From Muribaculaceae bacterium Isolate-104 (HZI) (GTDB taxonomy: Bacteria > Bacteroidota > Bacteroidia > Bacteroidales > Muribaculaceae): DNA of 64,000 bases. Location: positions 22,462 through 86,461 of the forward strand of contig RIBJ01000038.1 in assembly GCA_003762715.1 (NCBI GenBank), in the 5' to 3' direction. Made by a program: the position numbers and the translations under genes. Every line of letters starts with the position of its first letter. The stretch's first letter is position 1. Below, one piece after another: positions 19,001-27,348 of this stretch. Under the pieces are notes generated by a model that was not told where the DNA came from, made no database searches, and saw nothing but the letters and a program-made list of their open reading frames with translations.

Positions 19001-20056
19001 ATGAATGTCAGAAACTTACTCATTCTCTCTATGCTTGTGACTGCGACCGGGCTATGCCGGGCTCAGGGTTATTATGACGATGACATCTATTTTGATTCTT
19101 CTAAAGATAAGGACAAAAACATAGAACTGGCAAAGAAACAGGCAAAAACAAAACCGGCTTCTGCCGCAAACGGCTATATATTGTATCCTATAGCCGATTA
19201 TCCTGCCGCAGATACTTATACCCCAGACGGAACTCTGGCTATGAGTGTTGACGAATACAATCGTCGTGGAATTTTTGCAAACGATACCGTATCTAAAGAC
19301 TCTGCCATGTCAGCGTCAGGCTTTGAGTACACAAGGCAGATTGAACGATTCTATAACCCGGCAATAGTGAAGGGCAGTGGTGATACAGAACTTTCCCAGA
19401 TGTATTACGTGCAGCCTGCTAATGTAAATATTTATATTAACACGCCCGGCTACGGTTATTGGGGCTACCCTTATAACAGCTGGGGCTACCGGTACGACCC
19501 CTGGTTTTACGGACCCGGTTACTGGCACTCATATAACTACTGGGGTTCTCCATGGTACTGGAACTCTCCATGGTATTGGGGTTCTCCCGCCTGGGGTCCT
19601 TCGTGGGCGTGGGGTCCGGCATACTGGGGTCCCGGTTGGGGCTGGGGCGCTTCATGGGGCTGGGGCGGCGGTTTCAGCCGTCCGGTGAGTCCGAGACATC
19701 CGGGAGCATTGCATTCCCGTCGTCCCGGCTCAAATATCGGCAATACACGCCCCGGCAATAATGTATATCGTCCCGGTTACAATTCGGGCAGGCACGACCG
19801 TAATAATTCAAGCTATCGTCCGGCATACAATAACGGCAGCTCTAATTACCGACCGAATTATAATCAGTCAAACACAAACAACACAAACAATTCAAATAAC
19901 ACATACACCCGTCCCGGACGTCACAACAACAGCTCTTATGACAATAGAAACAGCTCAGGCAGTTCATACAGGAGTAACTCCGGTGGCTCATATCGCAGCT
20001 CCGGCGGCTCTATGGGCGGTCGTTCAACAGGCGGCAGAGGCAGAGGGCGTCATTGA
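19001..20056 (+). CDS. Secreted protein with Trp/Tyr/Gly-rich core and Asn/Ser/Arg-rich tail
   Basis: 351 residues with a signal peptide (cleavage probably after CRAQ, residue 22). I do not recognise a named family. The N-terminal third (23-145) is ordinary and charged. Residues 151-226 contain 17 Trp along with many Tyr, Gly and Pro in irregular units such as WGSPWYWNSP. Residues 230-351 are a disordered Arg/Asn/Ser/Gly tail with YRP and RPG units, ending in GRGRGRH. The strongly basic tail suggests binding to a polyanion or the cell surface, but this is inference. It is 27 bases ahead of the FadL-type gene, so the two are likely co-transcribed. Confidence 0.75.
   Translation: MNVRNLLILSMLVTATGLCRAQGYYDDDIYFDSSKDKDKNIELAKKQAKTKPASAANGYILYPIADYPAADTYTPDGTLAMSVDEYNRRGIFANDTVSKDSAMSASGFEYTRQIERFYNPAIVKGSGDTELSQMYYVQPANVNIYINTPGYGYWGYPYNSWGYRYDPWFYGPGYWHSYNYWGSPWYWNSPWYWGSPAWGPSWAWGPAYWGPGWGWGASWGWGGGFSRPVSPRHPGALHSRRPGSNIGNTRPGNNVYRPGYNSGRHDRNNSSYRPAYNNGSSNYRPNYNQSNTNNTNNSNNTYTRPGRHNNSSYDNRNSSGSSYRSNSGGSYRSSGGSMGGRSTGGRGRGRH
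19451..19678 (+). repeat. Degenerate TGG-rich coding repeat (Trp/Tyr/Gly tract)
   Basis: This stretch encodes the 17-Trp tract. Imperfect units (CTCCATGGTACTGG, CTCCATGGTATTGG, then GGGGTCC/GGGGTTC variants) recur, suggesting expansion by slippage followed by divergence. There is no strict period. Confidence 0.6.
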
Positions 20057-20083
20057 TAAATTTTCACAATCAACGTAAACACA

Positions 20084-21697
20084 ATGAAGAAGCATTTTTT
20101 AGCAGTTGCTGCATTGGCGGCGCCGATGATGATGTTCGGTCAAAGCGCCCTTGACGCTTTCAATATATCCCAACCGGATTTCAGAGGAACAGCCCGATTT
20201 ATGTCAATGGGTGGCGCTTTCACTGCGCTTGGCGGTGATTTGTCCACATTGAATCAGAACCCCGGCGGGTTGGGAGTTTACCGAAGCAGTGAGATAGGAC
20301 TGACTCTTGATTTGAATTTCACGGGTACAAAGTCTCTGACACAGGGCTATCAGGAGAGTGTCAGCAAAACTCGTTTCAACTGCAACAATTTCGGCTATAT
20401 CGGCGCTGTGTATACCGGCAGCGATATAATGCCGTATTTCAACTGGGGCGTGTCTTACTCGCGAAGTGCGAGCTTTGACCGTGCGTACAAAGGCAAAATC
20501 GGACAATTGAACGGGTCTCTGACAAATTATATTGCAGGACTCACAACATCCGAAGGCTGGACTACAGGCGATTTGTCAGGTAATAACACCTATAATCCGT
20601 ATCAGGAGAGTTTAGCGCCATGGACAAGTATAATAGCATACAATGCTTATATGATAAGCCCCATTGGTTCCAGCAATAAGGATTATACCGGCATGTGGGA
20701 TTCAAATTCCTCCGGTTATGGCACCTTTGATGTAAGAGACAAAGGTTATATTGACGAGTATTCCATAAACTTCGGCGGCAATTTCAGTGATATCGTGTTC
20801 TGGGGAATGGGCTTCGGTATAACAGATGTCGAATACCGTTCATCGGTGTATTATACTGAAGATTACGACAATGCCATTATTCCGGCTGCTCCTGTCGCCT
20901 CCGGCGAATATACAGGCACAACTTCCGGAGCCGGCGGTTTTGGTCTTGACAGCTGGAAACACATCAGTGGCACAGGCTTCAATTTTAAGTTCGGTCTCAT
21001 TATCAAACCGATAAATGCTCTGCGTCTCGGCCTGGCTGTTCACACACCTACCTACTACAACCTCAAGCAGGAAGGTTGGGCTGGCGTGGATTATGGATAT
21101 TCGTCGGGCATAAACGGATATACCGATACAAATGACGGCTATACAGACTATTTTGAATGGAAACTACGCTCGCCGTGGCGTCTGATGGCTGGTGTCAGTG
21201 GTGTAATAGGGAAAAAAGCAATATTGAGTGCAGACTACGAGTATCGCCCGATGCAAAAAATGGGTGTCAAGGACTATAATAACAACGAATACACTGATAT
21301 TAATGGTGATATATCCACATATTATAAGGCGACAAGCATTTTCAGACTCGGAGCGGAGTACCGTCTTAACCAGAACTGGAGTCTGCGCGCAGGATACCAG
21401 TTGCAGACCTCGCCAAGCACAGAGGCGGCTATTGAAGGCAATACTATGATTTTCACATCAGGACCGGATGATACGGAAACTACGCCTTCATATTCGTTTG
21501 ACCGTTCAACCCACTATATTTCATGCGGTTTAGGTTACAGATACAAGAATTTCTATGTAGATGCCGCTTATGTTAATAAATTCCGTGAAAGCAGTTGGCG
21601 CGCCTATACTCCCAACAATTATACGGCATTGGCTCCGTCGTCAAAAATAACAGAGTCAAAAAATCAGATAGTATTATCAGCAGGCTTCAAGTTCTGA
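20084..21697 (+). CDS. OmpP1/FadL/TodX-type outer-membrane porin
   Basis: 537-residue outer-membrane beta-barrel with a signal peptide ending near FGQ (residue 20). The mature N-terminus with ALDAFNISQ, GTARFMSMGGAFTALGGDLSTLNQNPGGLG is the hatch/N-terminal region typical of FadL-like proteins, which move hydrophobic substrates across the outer membrane. The rest alternates aromatic beta strands, and the protein ends in a terminal Phe (LSAGFKF), the usual barrel-assembly signal. The substrate cannot be told from sequence. A strong terminator follows. Confidence 0.88.
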   Translation: MKKHFLAVAALAAPMMMFGQSALDAFNISQPDFRGTARFMSMGGAFTALGGDLSTLNQNPGGLGVYRSSEIGLTLDLNFTGTKSLTQGYQESVSKTRFNCNNFGYIGAVYTGSDIMPYFNWGVSYSRSASFDRAYKGKIGQLNGSLTNYIAGLTTSEGWTTGDLSGNNTYNPYQESLAPWTSIIAYNAYMISPIGSSNKDYTGMWDSNSSGYGTFDVRDKGYIDEYSINFGGNFSDIVFWGMGFGITDVEYRSSVYYTEDYDNAIIPAAPVASGEYTGTTSGAGGFGLDSWKHISGTGFNFKFGLIIKPINALRLGLAVHTPTYYNLKQEGWAGVDYGYSSGINGYTDTNDGYTDYFEWKLRSPWRLMAGVSGVIGKKAILSADYEYRPMQKMGVKDYNNNEYTDINGDISTYYKATSIFRLGAEYRLNQNWSLRAGYQLQTSPSTEAAIEGNTMIFTSGPDDTETTPSYSFDRSTHYISCGLGYRYKNFYVDAAYVNKFRESSWRAYTPNNYTALAPSSKITESKNQIVLSAGFKF

Positions 21698-21721
21698 TAA
21701 TACACGCATTTACAAACAAAA

Positions 21722-21754
21722 AGAGCTGTCTTGGCAGACGGCTCTTTTTTTTTT
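21722..21754 (+). terminator. Rho-independent terminator after the FadL-type gene
   Basis: Nine-base stem AGAGCTGTC (21722-21730) with GACGGCTCT (21737-21745, one G-T pair), a six-base loop and a run of nine T. Confidence 0.88.
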
Positions 21755-21877
21755 GCACCAGGCAATCGCTGTTAACATTAATTGTTCGCCAGGTCACAAA
21801 ACCAAACCCGACACAGCGAGGTTTATATCATATATGACACAATAACAGCAAGCCGTTTACTTAATTATATTTCAACT

Positions 21878-22390
21878 ATGAACACACAACTATTCCGACA
21901 AAAACTGCTTGACATACAAGGCAATCTTCTGAATTTTGCAATAATGCTCACCAATAACCGGGACGATGCAAACGATTTATTGCAGGACACCACATTGAAA
22001 GCCCTTGACAACGAAGAGAAATATGCCGACAACACAAATTTCAAAGCATGGGTATTTACCATAATGCGCAATATCTTTATAAACAGATACCGCAGAATGG
22101 TTAGAAATGCCACAATAGTCGACACCTCCGAAGACCTATACCAGATAAACAGTTCTTCAGTTACGGATTCTCAACCGACTCCCGAGGATACATATACGGC
22201 AAATGAAATATCTAAAGCCATAGCCTCATTCAGCGATGACTACAGGATTCCTTTCACAATGCATGTCGCCGGCTATCATTATGCCGAAATAGCAAAACAC
22301 ATGAAGCTGCCTCTCGGCACCGTGAAAAGCCGCATATATTATGCCCGACAGTACTTGCAGGTTCGTCTACGCGATTATGACCCGAGATGA
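21878..22390 (+). CDS. ECF-type RNA polymerase sigma factor
   Basis: 170 residues from the ATG at 21878 (MNTQLFRQKL); an in-frame start 96 bases upstream adds non-conserved residues. Region 2 covers about 12-80, with the DDANDLLQDTTLKAL and FKAWVFTIMRNIFINRYRR motifs. Region 4 is about 110-160: PFTMHVAGYHYAEIAKHMKL then GTVKSRIYYAR, a helix-turn-helix. No anti-sigma gene is next to it, unlike the second ECF factor at 26191. The stop directly abuts the stop of the NfeD-type gene on the other strand. Its target regulon is unknown. Confidence 0.92.
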   Translation: MNTQLFRQKLLDIQGNLLNFAIMLTNNRDDANDLLQDTTLKALDNEEKYADNTNFKAWVFTIMRNIFINRYRRMVRNATIVDTSEDLYQINSSSVTDSQPTPEDTYTANEISKAIASFSDDYRIPFTMHVAGYHYAEIAKHMKLPLGTVKSRIYYARQYLQVRLRDYDPR

Positions 22391-23746
22391 TTATCTTACA
22401 TACAGCTGTGCGTTTTCGAATTTGTACACAGTCAGCAGTGTGCCGCTTTCAACAAACCCTATGGAGCTGACAGCATCATAAGTTGTTCCGTCAATTTCAA
22501 TCTTTCCTCCGGGTCGCAAAGCGGTTACGGCAATTGCACTCCTGCCGACAAGTTTGGCGGGTGTTGTGTCAACGCCGATGTATCCCTGGTCAATATCCTG
22601 GCAATGGGTCAATTCTGATTTTATGCCAAAACCTTTGGGCGCAAAACGTGAGCTGAGAAATGCAATGACACCCGCTGCGGCTGCCACAGCAGCCACAAAT
22701 GTGAGTGTGGCGCGGCATATGACAGACAAGTCGGTGTGTCCCGGCTCAAAACTGAAATTCTCCACAAGACCTATGATAATGCTTGCCGCAATACAGACAA
22801 TACCCGATATTCCGGCGACGCCGAATCCCGGAATTACAAACAATTCAAGGAGTAACAGCAGTAGCCCTATTATAAACATAATTATGAGCCAACTGCTTGC
22901 AATTCCGGTAAAGTAGAGCGGTAAAAAATACAAAACCGCAGCCATAATCGCCACAACAGAGGGAAACCCCATGCCCGGAGTCTGTAGTTCAAAGTATATG
23001 CCGCCGATAATGAGCATAATCAATATGCCTTGTATTGCCGGATTTGTGAAAAATCCCATTACAGAATCAATCCATGTCGGTTCGAATTTCCTGATTCGGA
23101 ATTCTGTCACACCCACACTCTCCATCACTTGTCCGATATTTTCAGCTATGCCGTCGGCATACCCCCATTCCGTTGCTTCGTTTGCGGTAAATGTCAGCAC
23201 TCTCGTAGAGTCGATGAGTCCCGGCACTACAACCCTTGGATCTACCATAGCCTCAGCAATGAGCGGGTCGCGGCGCCATATCCCCGCAGAGTCTTTGCCA
23301 TGGCTCTCCGCTGTGGCTCGCATCATGGCACGCATGTAGCTCTGGTACTTGTCCGGAGCCGCGCTCCCGTCGGAGCCGTTTACAACCGTCACTGCGCCCA
23401 TGGTGGCATCGCCCCTCATGTATACGCTGTCACAGGCAAGAGCGATAAGCGCACCTGCCGAAGCCGCGTTGTTGTCTACAAACGCTATTACCGGCACAGG
23501 GCAGTGTAGCAGAGCTGTGCGAATGGAATCGGCATGAAGAACAGAGCCGCCGTATGTGTTCAGATGCACGAGAATGATGTCGGCGCTTATCCTGTCTGCT
23601 TCATCAAGCGCGCGTTTGGTATGTTGCCATGTCGTTGACCCTATTTCATCGTCAAGAGGCAGTATATATACCAGTCTGGAATCATTGGCTGTAACAGCCG
23701 CGATGCCGCATACAATTGCAATCAAAACAGATAGTAGTCTATTCAT
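22391..23746 (-). CDS. NfeD-type membrane serine protease (ClpP-like class)
   Basis: 451 residues. Signal peptide (1-20), then a periplasmic ClpP-like domain (25-215) with the nucleophile motif NNAASAGALIALACD and the oxyanion-type LNTYGGSV. Four or five membrane helices follow (about 235-370), with the NfeD hallmark ELFVIPGFGVAGISG. The end is a small beta-barrel OB-like domain (from about 390) with VGRSAIAVTALRPGGKI. Full-length NfeD proteins of this sort work with stomatin/prohibitin partners in membrane protein quality control, but no stomatin gene is adjacent. Its start overlaps the end of the upstream YbhN-like gene by eight bases. Confidence 0.88.
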   Translation of the reverse strand: MNRLLSVLIAIVCGIAAVTANDSRLVYILPLDDEIGSTTWQHTKRALDEADRISADIILVHLNTYGGSVLHADSIRTALLHCPVPVIAFVDNNAASAGALIALACDSVYMRGDATMGAVTVVNGSDGSAAPDKYQSYMRAMMRATAESHGKDSAGIWRRDPLIAEAMVDPRVVVPGLIDSTRVLTFTANEATEWGYADGIAENIGQVMESVGVTEFRIRKFEPTWIDSVMGFFTNPAIQGILIMLIIGGIYFELQTPGMGFPSVVAIMAAVLYFLPLYFTGIASSWLIIMFIIGLLLLLLELFVIPGFGVAGISGIVCIAASIIIGLVENFSFEPGHTDLSVICRATLTFVAAVAAAAGVIAFLSSRFAPKGFGIKSELTHCQDIDQGYIGVDTTPAKLVGRSAIAVTALRPGGKIEIDGTTYDAVSSIGFVESGTLLTVYKFENAQLYVR

Positions 23747-24785
23747 TATGTTTACGATGTTTTGTTTTTATTCCTTTTTTTATCCATGCCGGCACCAAAA
23801 CGGCTCCGGTGAAAAGGTACAGGTAGTAGCTTGCCAGGCGCCATATTATGGCTATTATCAGGGCAATGCCGGCGCTCCCGAGCATATCGCCGTAATATGT
23901 TGTAAACAGCCATTCGCTGACTCCGCTTCCTCCGGGTGTGGGGCTGACTGTGAGCAGAGTCCACACAACAAACTGCCTGCAGAAAACCAGCAGCTGATCG
24001 CTCCATGGCGCAAATCCGAGAAATATGGCATTGACCACAAGAAAGCGGCTGAGCCAGGAAAGGAATGTTGCGGAAACAGCTTTTGCCCACCACCTGAAGC
24101 TCCTGTTTTTAATGTCTTTGCCGGTAACGGTCATGTCCGATGCTATTTTGCCAATCTGTTTGTCCCATCGCCTCAGCCATTTTATTCTAAACAGGCGTTT
24201 CAGGACATTGCCAATGAATTCCGGTTTCAGAAATATGCCGGTAAATAGTATCAGAGTCCATATACAGACAATAGCCCACACTGTCCAGAATGCTCCTTTG
24301 AATCCCATGCTGAATGCCATTTCACCGTTGCCGAATCCAAAAAGCCGCGATGCCGGCTCCAAAAGAAATATAATAGGGCAGAGCACTACAAAGAACAATT
24401 CGTCAAGAAAAAGAGTTGTCATGGTCAGGGCGGTACCCCTTCCGGCATCAATACCCTCCCTTTTCATGAACACCATGCTCACCGCACTGCCTCCTGCGGT
24501 AGTGGGGGTAATCGCAGATACAAATTCGCACAGCATGGTTATCTTGAAACATTGCCACCAGTTAAGTTTTCTGTCGCTAAGCACCCTGAAGCGCCATGCC
24601 AGTCCTGTTTCCCTGCCGAGAGTGAACAGCAGTGCAAGTGCAATACCCGCTATGGCAGTGTGGCTCCAGGATATGGAACGCCATGTGTCAATGTCGAAAT
24701 CGCGTGCCATGAGCCACCCCACAACGGCAATGCCGATGCCTACCGGTAACAATACTTTGACAAGCAGCTTTATGGAGTCGTTCAT
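23739..24785 (-). CDS. YbhN/UPF0104 (flippase-like) membrane protein
   Basis: 348 residues from the ATG at 24785 (MNDSIKLLVK); a start 39 bases upstream is possible but lies inside the putative promoter region. Eight or so hydrophobic helices and the signature ITPTTAGGSAVSMVFM and later VSPTPGGSGVSEW place it in the UPF0104/lysylphosphatidylglycerol-synthase-like transmembrane family. Relatives act in lipid or polyprenyl-lipid handling; the substrate here is unknown. It has no C-terminal aminoacyl-transferase domain. It forms an operon with the NfeD-type protease. Confidence 0.85.
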   Translation of the reverse strand: MNDSIKLLVKVLLPVGIGIAVVGWLMARDFDIDTWRSISWSHTAIAGIALALLFTLGRETGLAWRFRVLSDRKLNWWQCFKITMLCEFVSAITPTTAGGSAVSMVFMKREGIDAGRGTALTMTTLFLDELFFVVLCPIIFLLEPASRLFGFGNGEMAFSMGFKGAFWTVWAIVCIWTLILFTGIFLKPEFIGNVLKRLFRIKWLRRWDKQIGKIASDMTVTGKDIKNRSFRWWAKAVSATFLSWLSRFLVVNAIFLGFAPWSDQLLVFCRQFVVWTLLTVSPTPGGSGVSEWLFTTYYGDMLGSAGIALIIAIIWRLASYYLYLFTGAVLVPAWIKKGIKTKHRKHNE

Positions 24786-24809
24786 TAGAATGTTTCTTGT
24801 AGCAATGCT

Positions 24810-24817
24810 CAAAGATA
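24810..24817 (-). promoter_or_regulatory. Putative -7 box for the YbhN-NfeD operon
   Basis: Minus strand TATCTTTG, a consensus TAnnTTTG, 24 bases before the chosen ATG. There is no clear -33 element. Confidence 0.45.
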
Positions 24818-25108
24818 CATACAAAAGCAGTAAATATAAAGAAAAACCGGCGACAATTGCATTTTTTTGAAATCAAGCCGCCGGTTTTGTGTGTGTGTTT
24901 TACAATGCTTAGCTATTGAAGCATTTTTCCATGGAGAGCTGTTCTGTCACCCTGAAATAGTTCGAGCCTTCGCATCGGTGTTATCGGGACAGGGTCGTAT
25001 TTCCTTAATGACCGAACGCTATCCGCGTATGTGCTTGCCGGCTATGAGAGTCCGGTAAGGTTATCCGTATAACATATACCGGCATCAAAAGGTTGAATAT
25101 ATGAACCT
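24818..25108. other. Gene-free spacer with one long-loop hairpin
   Basis: I see no credible gene in this part of the 387-base gap. AAAAACCGGCG (24842-24852) pairs with CGCCGGTTTT (24879-24888) around a 26-base loop; read on the minus strand a short T-run follows, so it may stop read-through into the YbhN gene. The rest (24889-25108) has normal base composition, only short chance reading frames and no tRNA-like cloverleaf. Confidence 0.5.
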
Positions 25109-25140
25109 AAAAAAAGACATGTGCCTTGTAGAGACACATG
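25109..25140 (-). terminator. Terminator of the sigma/anti-sigma operon
   Basis: On the minus strand the hairpin CATGTG / CACATG (25140-25135 with 25123-25118), with an 11-base loop, is followed by a run of seven T (25115-25109). It lies 32 bases after the secreted-protein gene. Confidence 0.75.
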
Positions 25141-25172
25141 CCTGGAGTGGAGAGAAGAGAATGTGTGTGCGT

Positions 25173-25607
25173 CTATTTCTCTGAATAAACCACTGTGCAA
25201 ATTAAAATATTGTTGGCGTCGATATTAATCGGAGCGTAAGGTCTTGCCTGTATTGGCAAATCCGGATTTTTCGCATTTGTAACTATTGAATATGTGGTAT
25301 TCGCATTTCCTTCGGTAAAAGTGGCATAGAGGAGTATTGAGCCGGTTTTGTTGTACGAAATCGCATTTTCTCGGTCTTTTTCAAACGCGTTCTTAACGGC
25401 GTTGACCTTACTGTCAGGCACTTCGACAATCAGTGATGTCCTGGTCAGTTTCTTTGTCTGAGGATTTCTTTTTTCAAAGTAGGTGACATTGGCATTGTTT
25501 TCATTTTCCAATGATTTTGTAATCGCTTTCAGATTGCTCTGAGCCATGGCGCCAATAGCAGCGGCTGATAATACGGCGGCAACCGATAGTCTTTTAAATA
25601 TAGCCAT
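25173..25607 (-). CDS. Small secreted protein, last gene of an ECF sigma operon
   Basis: 144 residues with a signal peptide (cleavage after AMAQ, residue 23). The mature part begins NLKAITKSLENENNANVTYFEKRN and contains alternating polar strands (LTRTSLIVEVPDS, SILLYATFTEG). No named family is assigned with confidence; it resembles short periplasmic proteins that follow sigma/anti-sigma pairs in Bacteroidales (a DUF5024-like protein is a guess from memory). It is 14 bases after the anti-sigma-like gene. A role as the sensed or induced envelope factor is inference. Confidence 0.7.
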   Translation of the reverse strand: MAIFKRLSVAAVLSAAAIGAMAQSNLKAITKSLENENNANVTYFEKRNPQTKKLTRTSLIVEVPDSKVNAVKNAFEKDRENAISYNKTGSILLYATFTEGNANTTYSIVTNAKNPDLPIQARPYAPINIDANNILICTVVYSEK

Positions 25608-25621
25608 AATAACCAGAATTA

Positions 25622-26194
25622 TTAGTAAAACACATTTTTGGATACATATTCAATTATAGCGGGGTCGTTGTATTGCGAACTGATAGCCTCAAACAATATT
25701 TCGTCAGGAGTTGGAATGACCGGAGTTGCCTTTTTTTCCAGCATCATGCAATACTCTTCCGATTTCAGTATAGTGGGCATTATAGTCTCCTTGTCGGTAA
25801 TTTTTTCTCCGTTTCTAATAATATAGCAGCCGTCATACTGGGCATATATGTCATCTGCCATAGTATCTTCTACCTGTGTCCGGTTCATGTAAAAGGCCGC
25901 CACAACTGCGATTGCTGCAGCAATTGGCGTCATTATCCGTATTAGGTTTCTCAATAAACGCTTGCCGCTTTTCTGAACCGGCAGGTTGTCGGGGCTATGG
26001 CTCTTCAGCCCGTTAGAGTACCAGAGCATCATGTCTCTGAACTCTTCAAGCTCAGGGGCAATATTGGCTGACGAGTAATACCTATATAGTTCGGATTCTT
26101 GTTCAAGAGTCGTGTTGCCATCCATAAAAGCGGAAGTCAGTCTTTTGGCTTCAATATCCGACAAATTACTGATATTTTTCTTTTTAGCTTTCAT
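25622..26194 (-). CDS. Putative single-span anti-sigma factor
   Basis: 190 residues. A cytoplasmic N-terminal part (1-85) with ALSDIEAKRL-like helices and a glutamate-rich MDGNTTLEQESELYRYY segment, one membrane helix (about 88-106, MTPIAAAIAVVAAFYM) and a periplasmic tail. This topology and the four-base overlap with an upstream ECF sigma gene suggest it holds that factor at the membrane. It lacks the zinc-binding HxxxCxxC motif of ZAS-type anti-sigmas, so the assignment rests on topology and context. Confidence 0.65.
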   Translation of the reverse strand: MKAKKKNISNLSDIEAKRLTSAFMDGNTTLEQESELYRYYSSANIAPELEEFRDMMLWYSNGLKSHSPDNLPVQKSGKRLLRNLIRIMTPIAAAIAVVAAFYMNRTQVEDTMADDIYAQYDGCYIIRNGEKITDKETIMPTILKSEEYCMMLEKKATPVIPTPDEILFEAISSQYNDPAIIEYVSKNVFY

Positions 26195-26697
26195 TTCAGA
26201 TTATTTTGTTTGAATAATAGTTTAACTTTCTGTCTTGCCCGGCAAAGTCTGGTTCGTATATTGGACTCGGTGGTACACAATATTTCTGCGATAGTGTCAA
26301 TGTCCATACCCTCGATATGGCGCATTTTAAGGAGTATCTGCTGCGGCTCCGGCAGGCATGAAAGAATTCGGTCAATTTCCTGAGACTGTTCCTCTTGCAG
26401 CATAACGGTATCGGCAGGCGGTTGGGTTGTCATAACAGCTTCCGCTATGCTGCCAAGACTTTCCGGATGTTTCTTTTTCAGTATGTCAAGACACTTGTTC
26501 CGGGCAATTTTTATAGCGAGAGCGTCAGGAGACTCATAAGAATCCATGGAGTTGTGCATACTCCACATTTTCAGGAATGTGTCTTGCGCAACATCTTCGG
26601 CGTCATCCATGTTGCCGCAAAGTTTTGCTGCAAGAGAAACAACCGTGGGGCGCAGTCTTTCGGCGTGATATGTGAAGCTGTTCTTATCCATGTTCAT
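26191..26697 (-). CDS. ECF-type RNA polymerase sigma factor
   Basis: 168 residues. Region 2 (about 8-75) contains GNMDDAEDVAQDTFLKMW and DALAIKIARNKCLDILKK; region 4 (about 105-160) has LSCLPEPQQILLKMRHIEGM-like sequence followed by the helix-turn-helix TIAEILCTTESNIRTRLCRAR. It starts an operon of sigma, putative anti-sigma and a small secreted protein, all minus strand, and is divergent from the Tat-exported protein gene across 90 bases. A second ATG six bases downstream of the chosen start is equally possible. Confidence 0.92.
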   Translation of the reverse strand: MNMDKNSFTYHAERLRPTVVSLAAKLCGNMDDAEDVAQDTFLKMWSMHNSMDSYESPDALAIKIARNKCLDILKKKHPESLGSIAEAVMTTQPPADTVMLQEEQSQEIDRILSCLPEPQQILLKMRHIEGMDIDTIAEILCTTESNIRTRLCRARQKVKLLFKQNNLK

Positions 26698-26747
26698 ATA
26701 GTAGACGATGCAATATCGGAATTGTTACAGCTGACATGCAATTTTTT

Positions 26748-26779
26748 TTTGCCTTTAGGCTTTTTGAAGTTAATTTTGT
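26748..26779 (+). promoter_or_regulatory. Promoter for the Tat-exported protein, very short leader
   Basis: TTTG (26748-26751), 20 bases, TAATTTTG (26772-26779), a full Bacteroidetes consensus. The ATG is only eight bases after the -7 box. Confidence 0.75.
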
Positions 26780-26787
26780 GGAGAAAT

Positions 26788-27198
26788 ATGGATAGAAGAA
26801 AGTTTTTGAAGATATCTTGTGCCGGTATTGTCGCCGGGGCTTTGCCTTCTGTTGCGGCAAGAGCAACAGAGCTGACGAGTCTGATCAGACCGGCAAAATG
26901 GAAGGTGACGGTTGTAAGGAGACAATGTTTTCAGGATTTGCAGAGCTGTTACCTCGATGATCCCGAAGCCGGATATTGTCCATTGGTCAAAGGAGATTTC
27001 GAAGGCGAGTTCCTGCTTGCGGGTAATATGCCACGGTCATTGGAGCGCACATTCTGTCCAAAAGCATGGAAGGCGCTTGCCGAGGCGGCACAGCAGTCGT
27101 TTTCATGTGGCAAGACTGTCGGTAATGCCATTCTGGCATCGTGCGGCGACCCTACAAGACCTGTGATATTCAAAATAGAAAAGTCGGGTACCCGCTGA
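26788..27198 (+). CDS. Tat-exported TIGR04076-like protein
   Basis: 136 residues from the ATG at 26788; the frame is open far upstream but those residues lie antisense to the sigma gene. The N-terminus MDRRKFLKISCAG is a twin-arginine signal, with a hydrophobic stretch and a likely cleavage after VAARA (residue 26). The mature part has WKVTVVRRQCFQDLQSC, GYCPLVKGDFEGEF, RTFCPKAWKAL and a closing CGDPTRPVIFKI. These blocks match my memory of TIGR04076 proteins (KVTV..., CP...G..F, ...W, RPVIFKIE). That family is small, Cys-bearing and of unknown function. Tat export implies folding, perhaps metal or cofactor loading, in the cytoplasm. Confidence 0.65.
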   Translation: MDRRKFLKISCAGIVAGALPSVAARATELTSLIRPAKWKVTVVRRQCFQDLQSCYLDDPEAGYCPLVKGDFEGEFLLAGNMPRSLERTFCPKAWKALAEAAQQSFSCGKTVGNAILASCGDPTRPVIFKIEKSGTR

Positions 27199-27280
27199 AA
27201 ACAGACCAATATCCACACCTTAATAATAATAGAGCAACAATATGTAAATGCGATTGGCTCATTTTATTAAAATAAATGAT

Positions 27281-27288
27281 TAATTTTG
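27281..27288 (+). promoter_or_regulatory. Putative -7 box for the thrS operon
   Basis: TAATTTTG followed by CA. The nearest TTG upstream (27254-27256) is 24 bases away, longer than usual. The leader to the thrS ATG would be about 55 bases. Confidence 0.5.
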
Positions 27289-27348
27289 CATCCTGTTCAT
27301 AGAACCGCGGGTTTTATGGATATTATTGTGAATAATTATAATGAACGT

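Noticed and set aside
19451..19678. Possible CRISPR or tandem array in the TGG-rich tract
   Set aside because: The units are irregular, in frame and within a coding region; no spacer-repeat structure.
24867..25058. 63-codon plus-strand frame in the YbhN-sigma gap
   Set aside because: No homology I recognise, poor start context and biased composition; treated as chance.
26395..26787. Upstream part of the frame that ends in the Tat-exported protein
   Set aside because: Antisense to the sigma factor gene; the conserved Tat signal begins at 26788 after a full-consensus promoter.
27286..27348. Upstream starts for thrS
   Set aside because: The added residues are not seen in ThrS proteins and begin inside or next to the -7 box.
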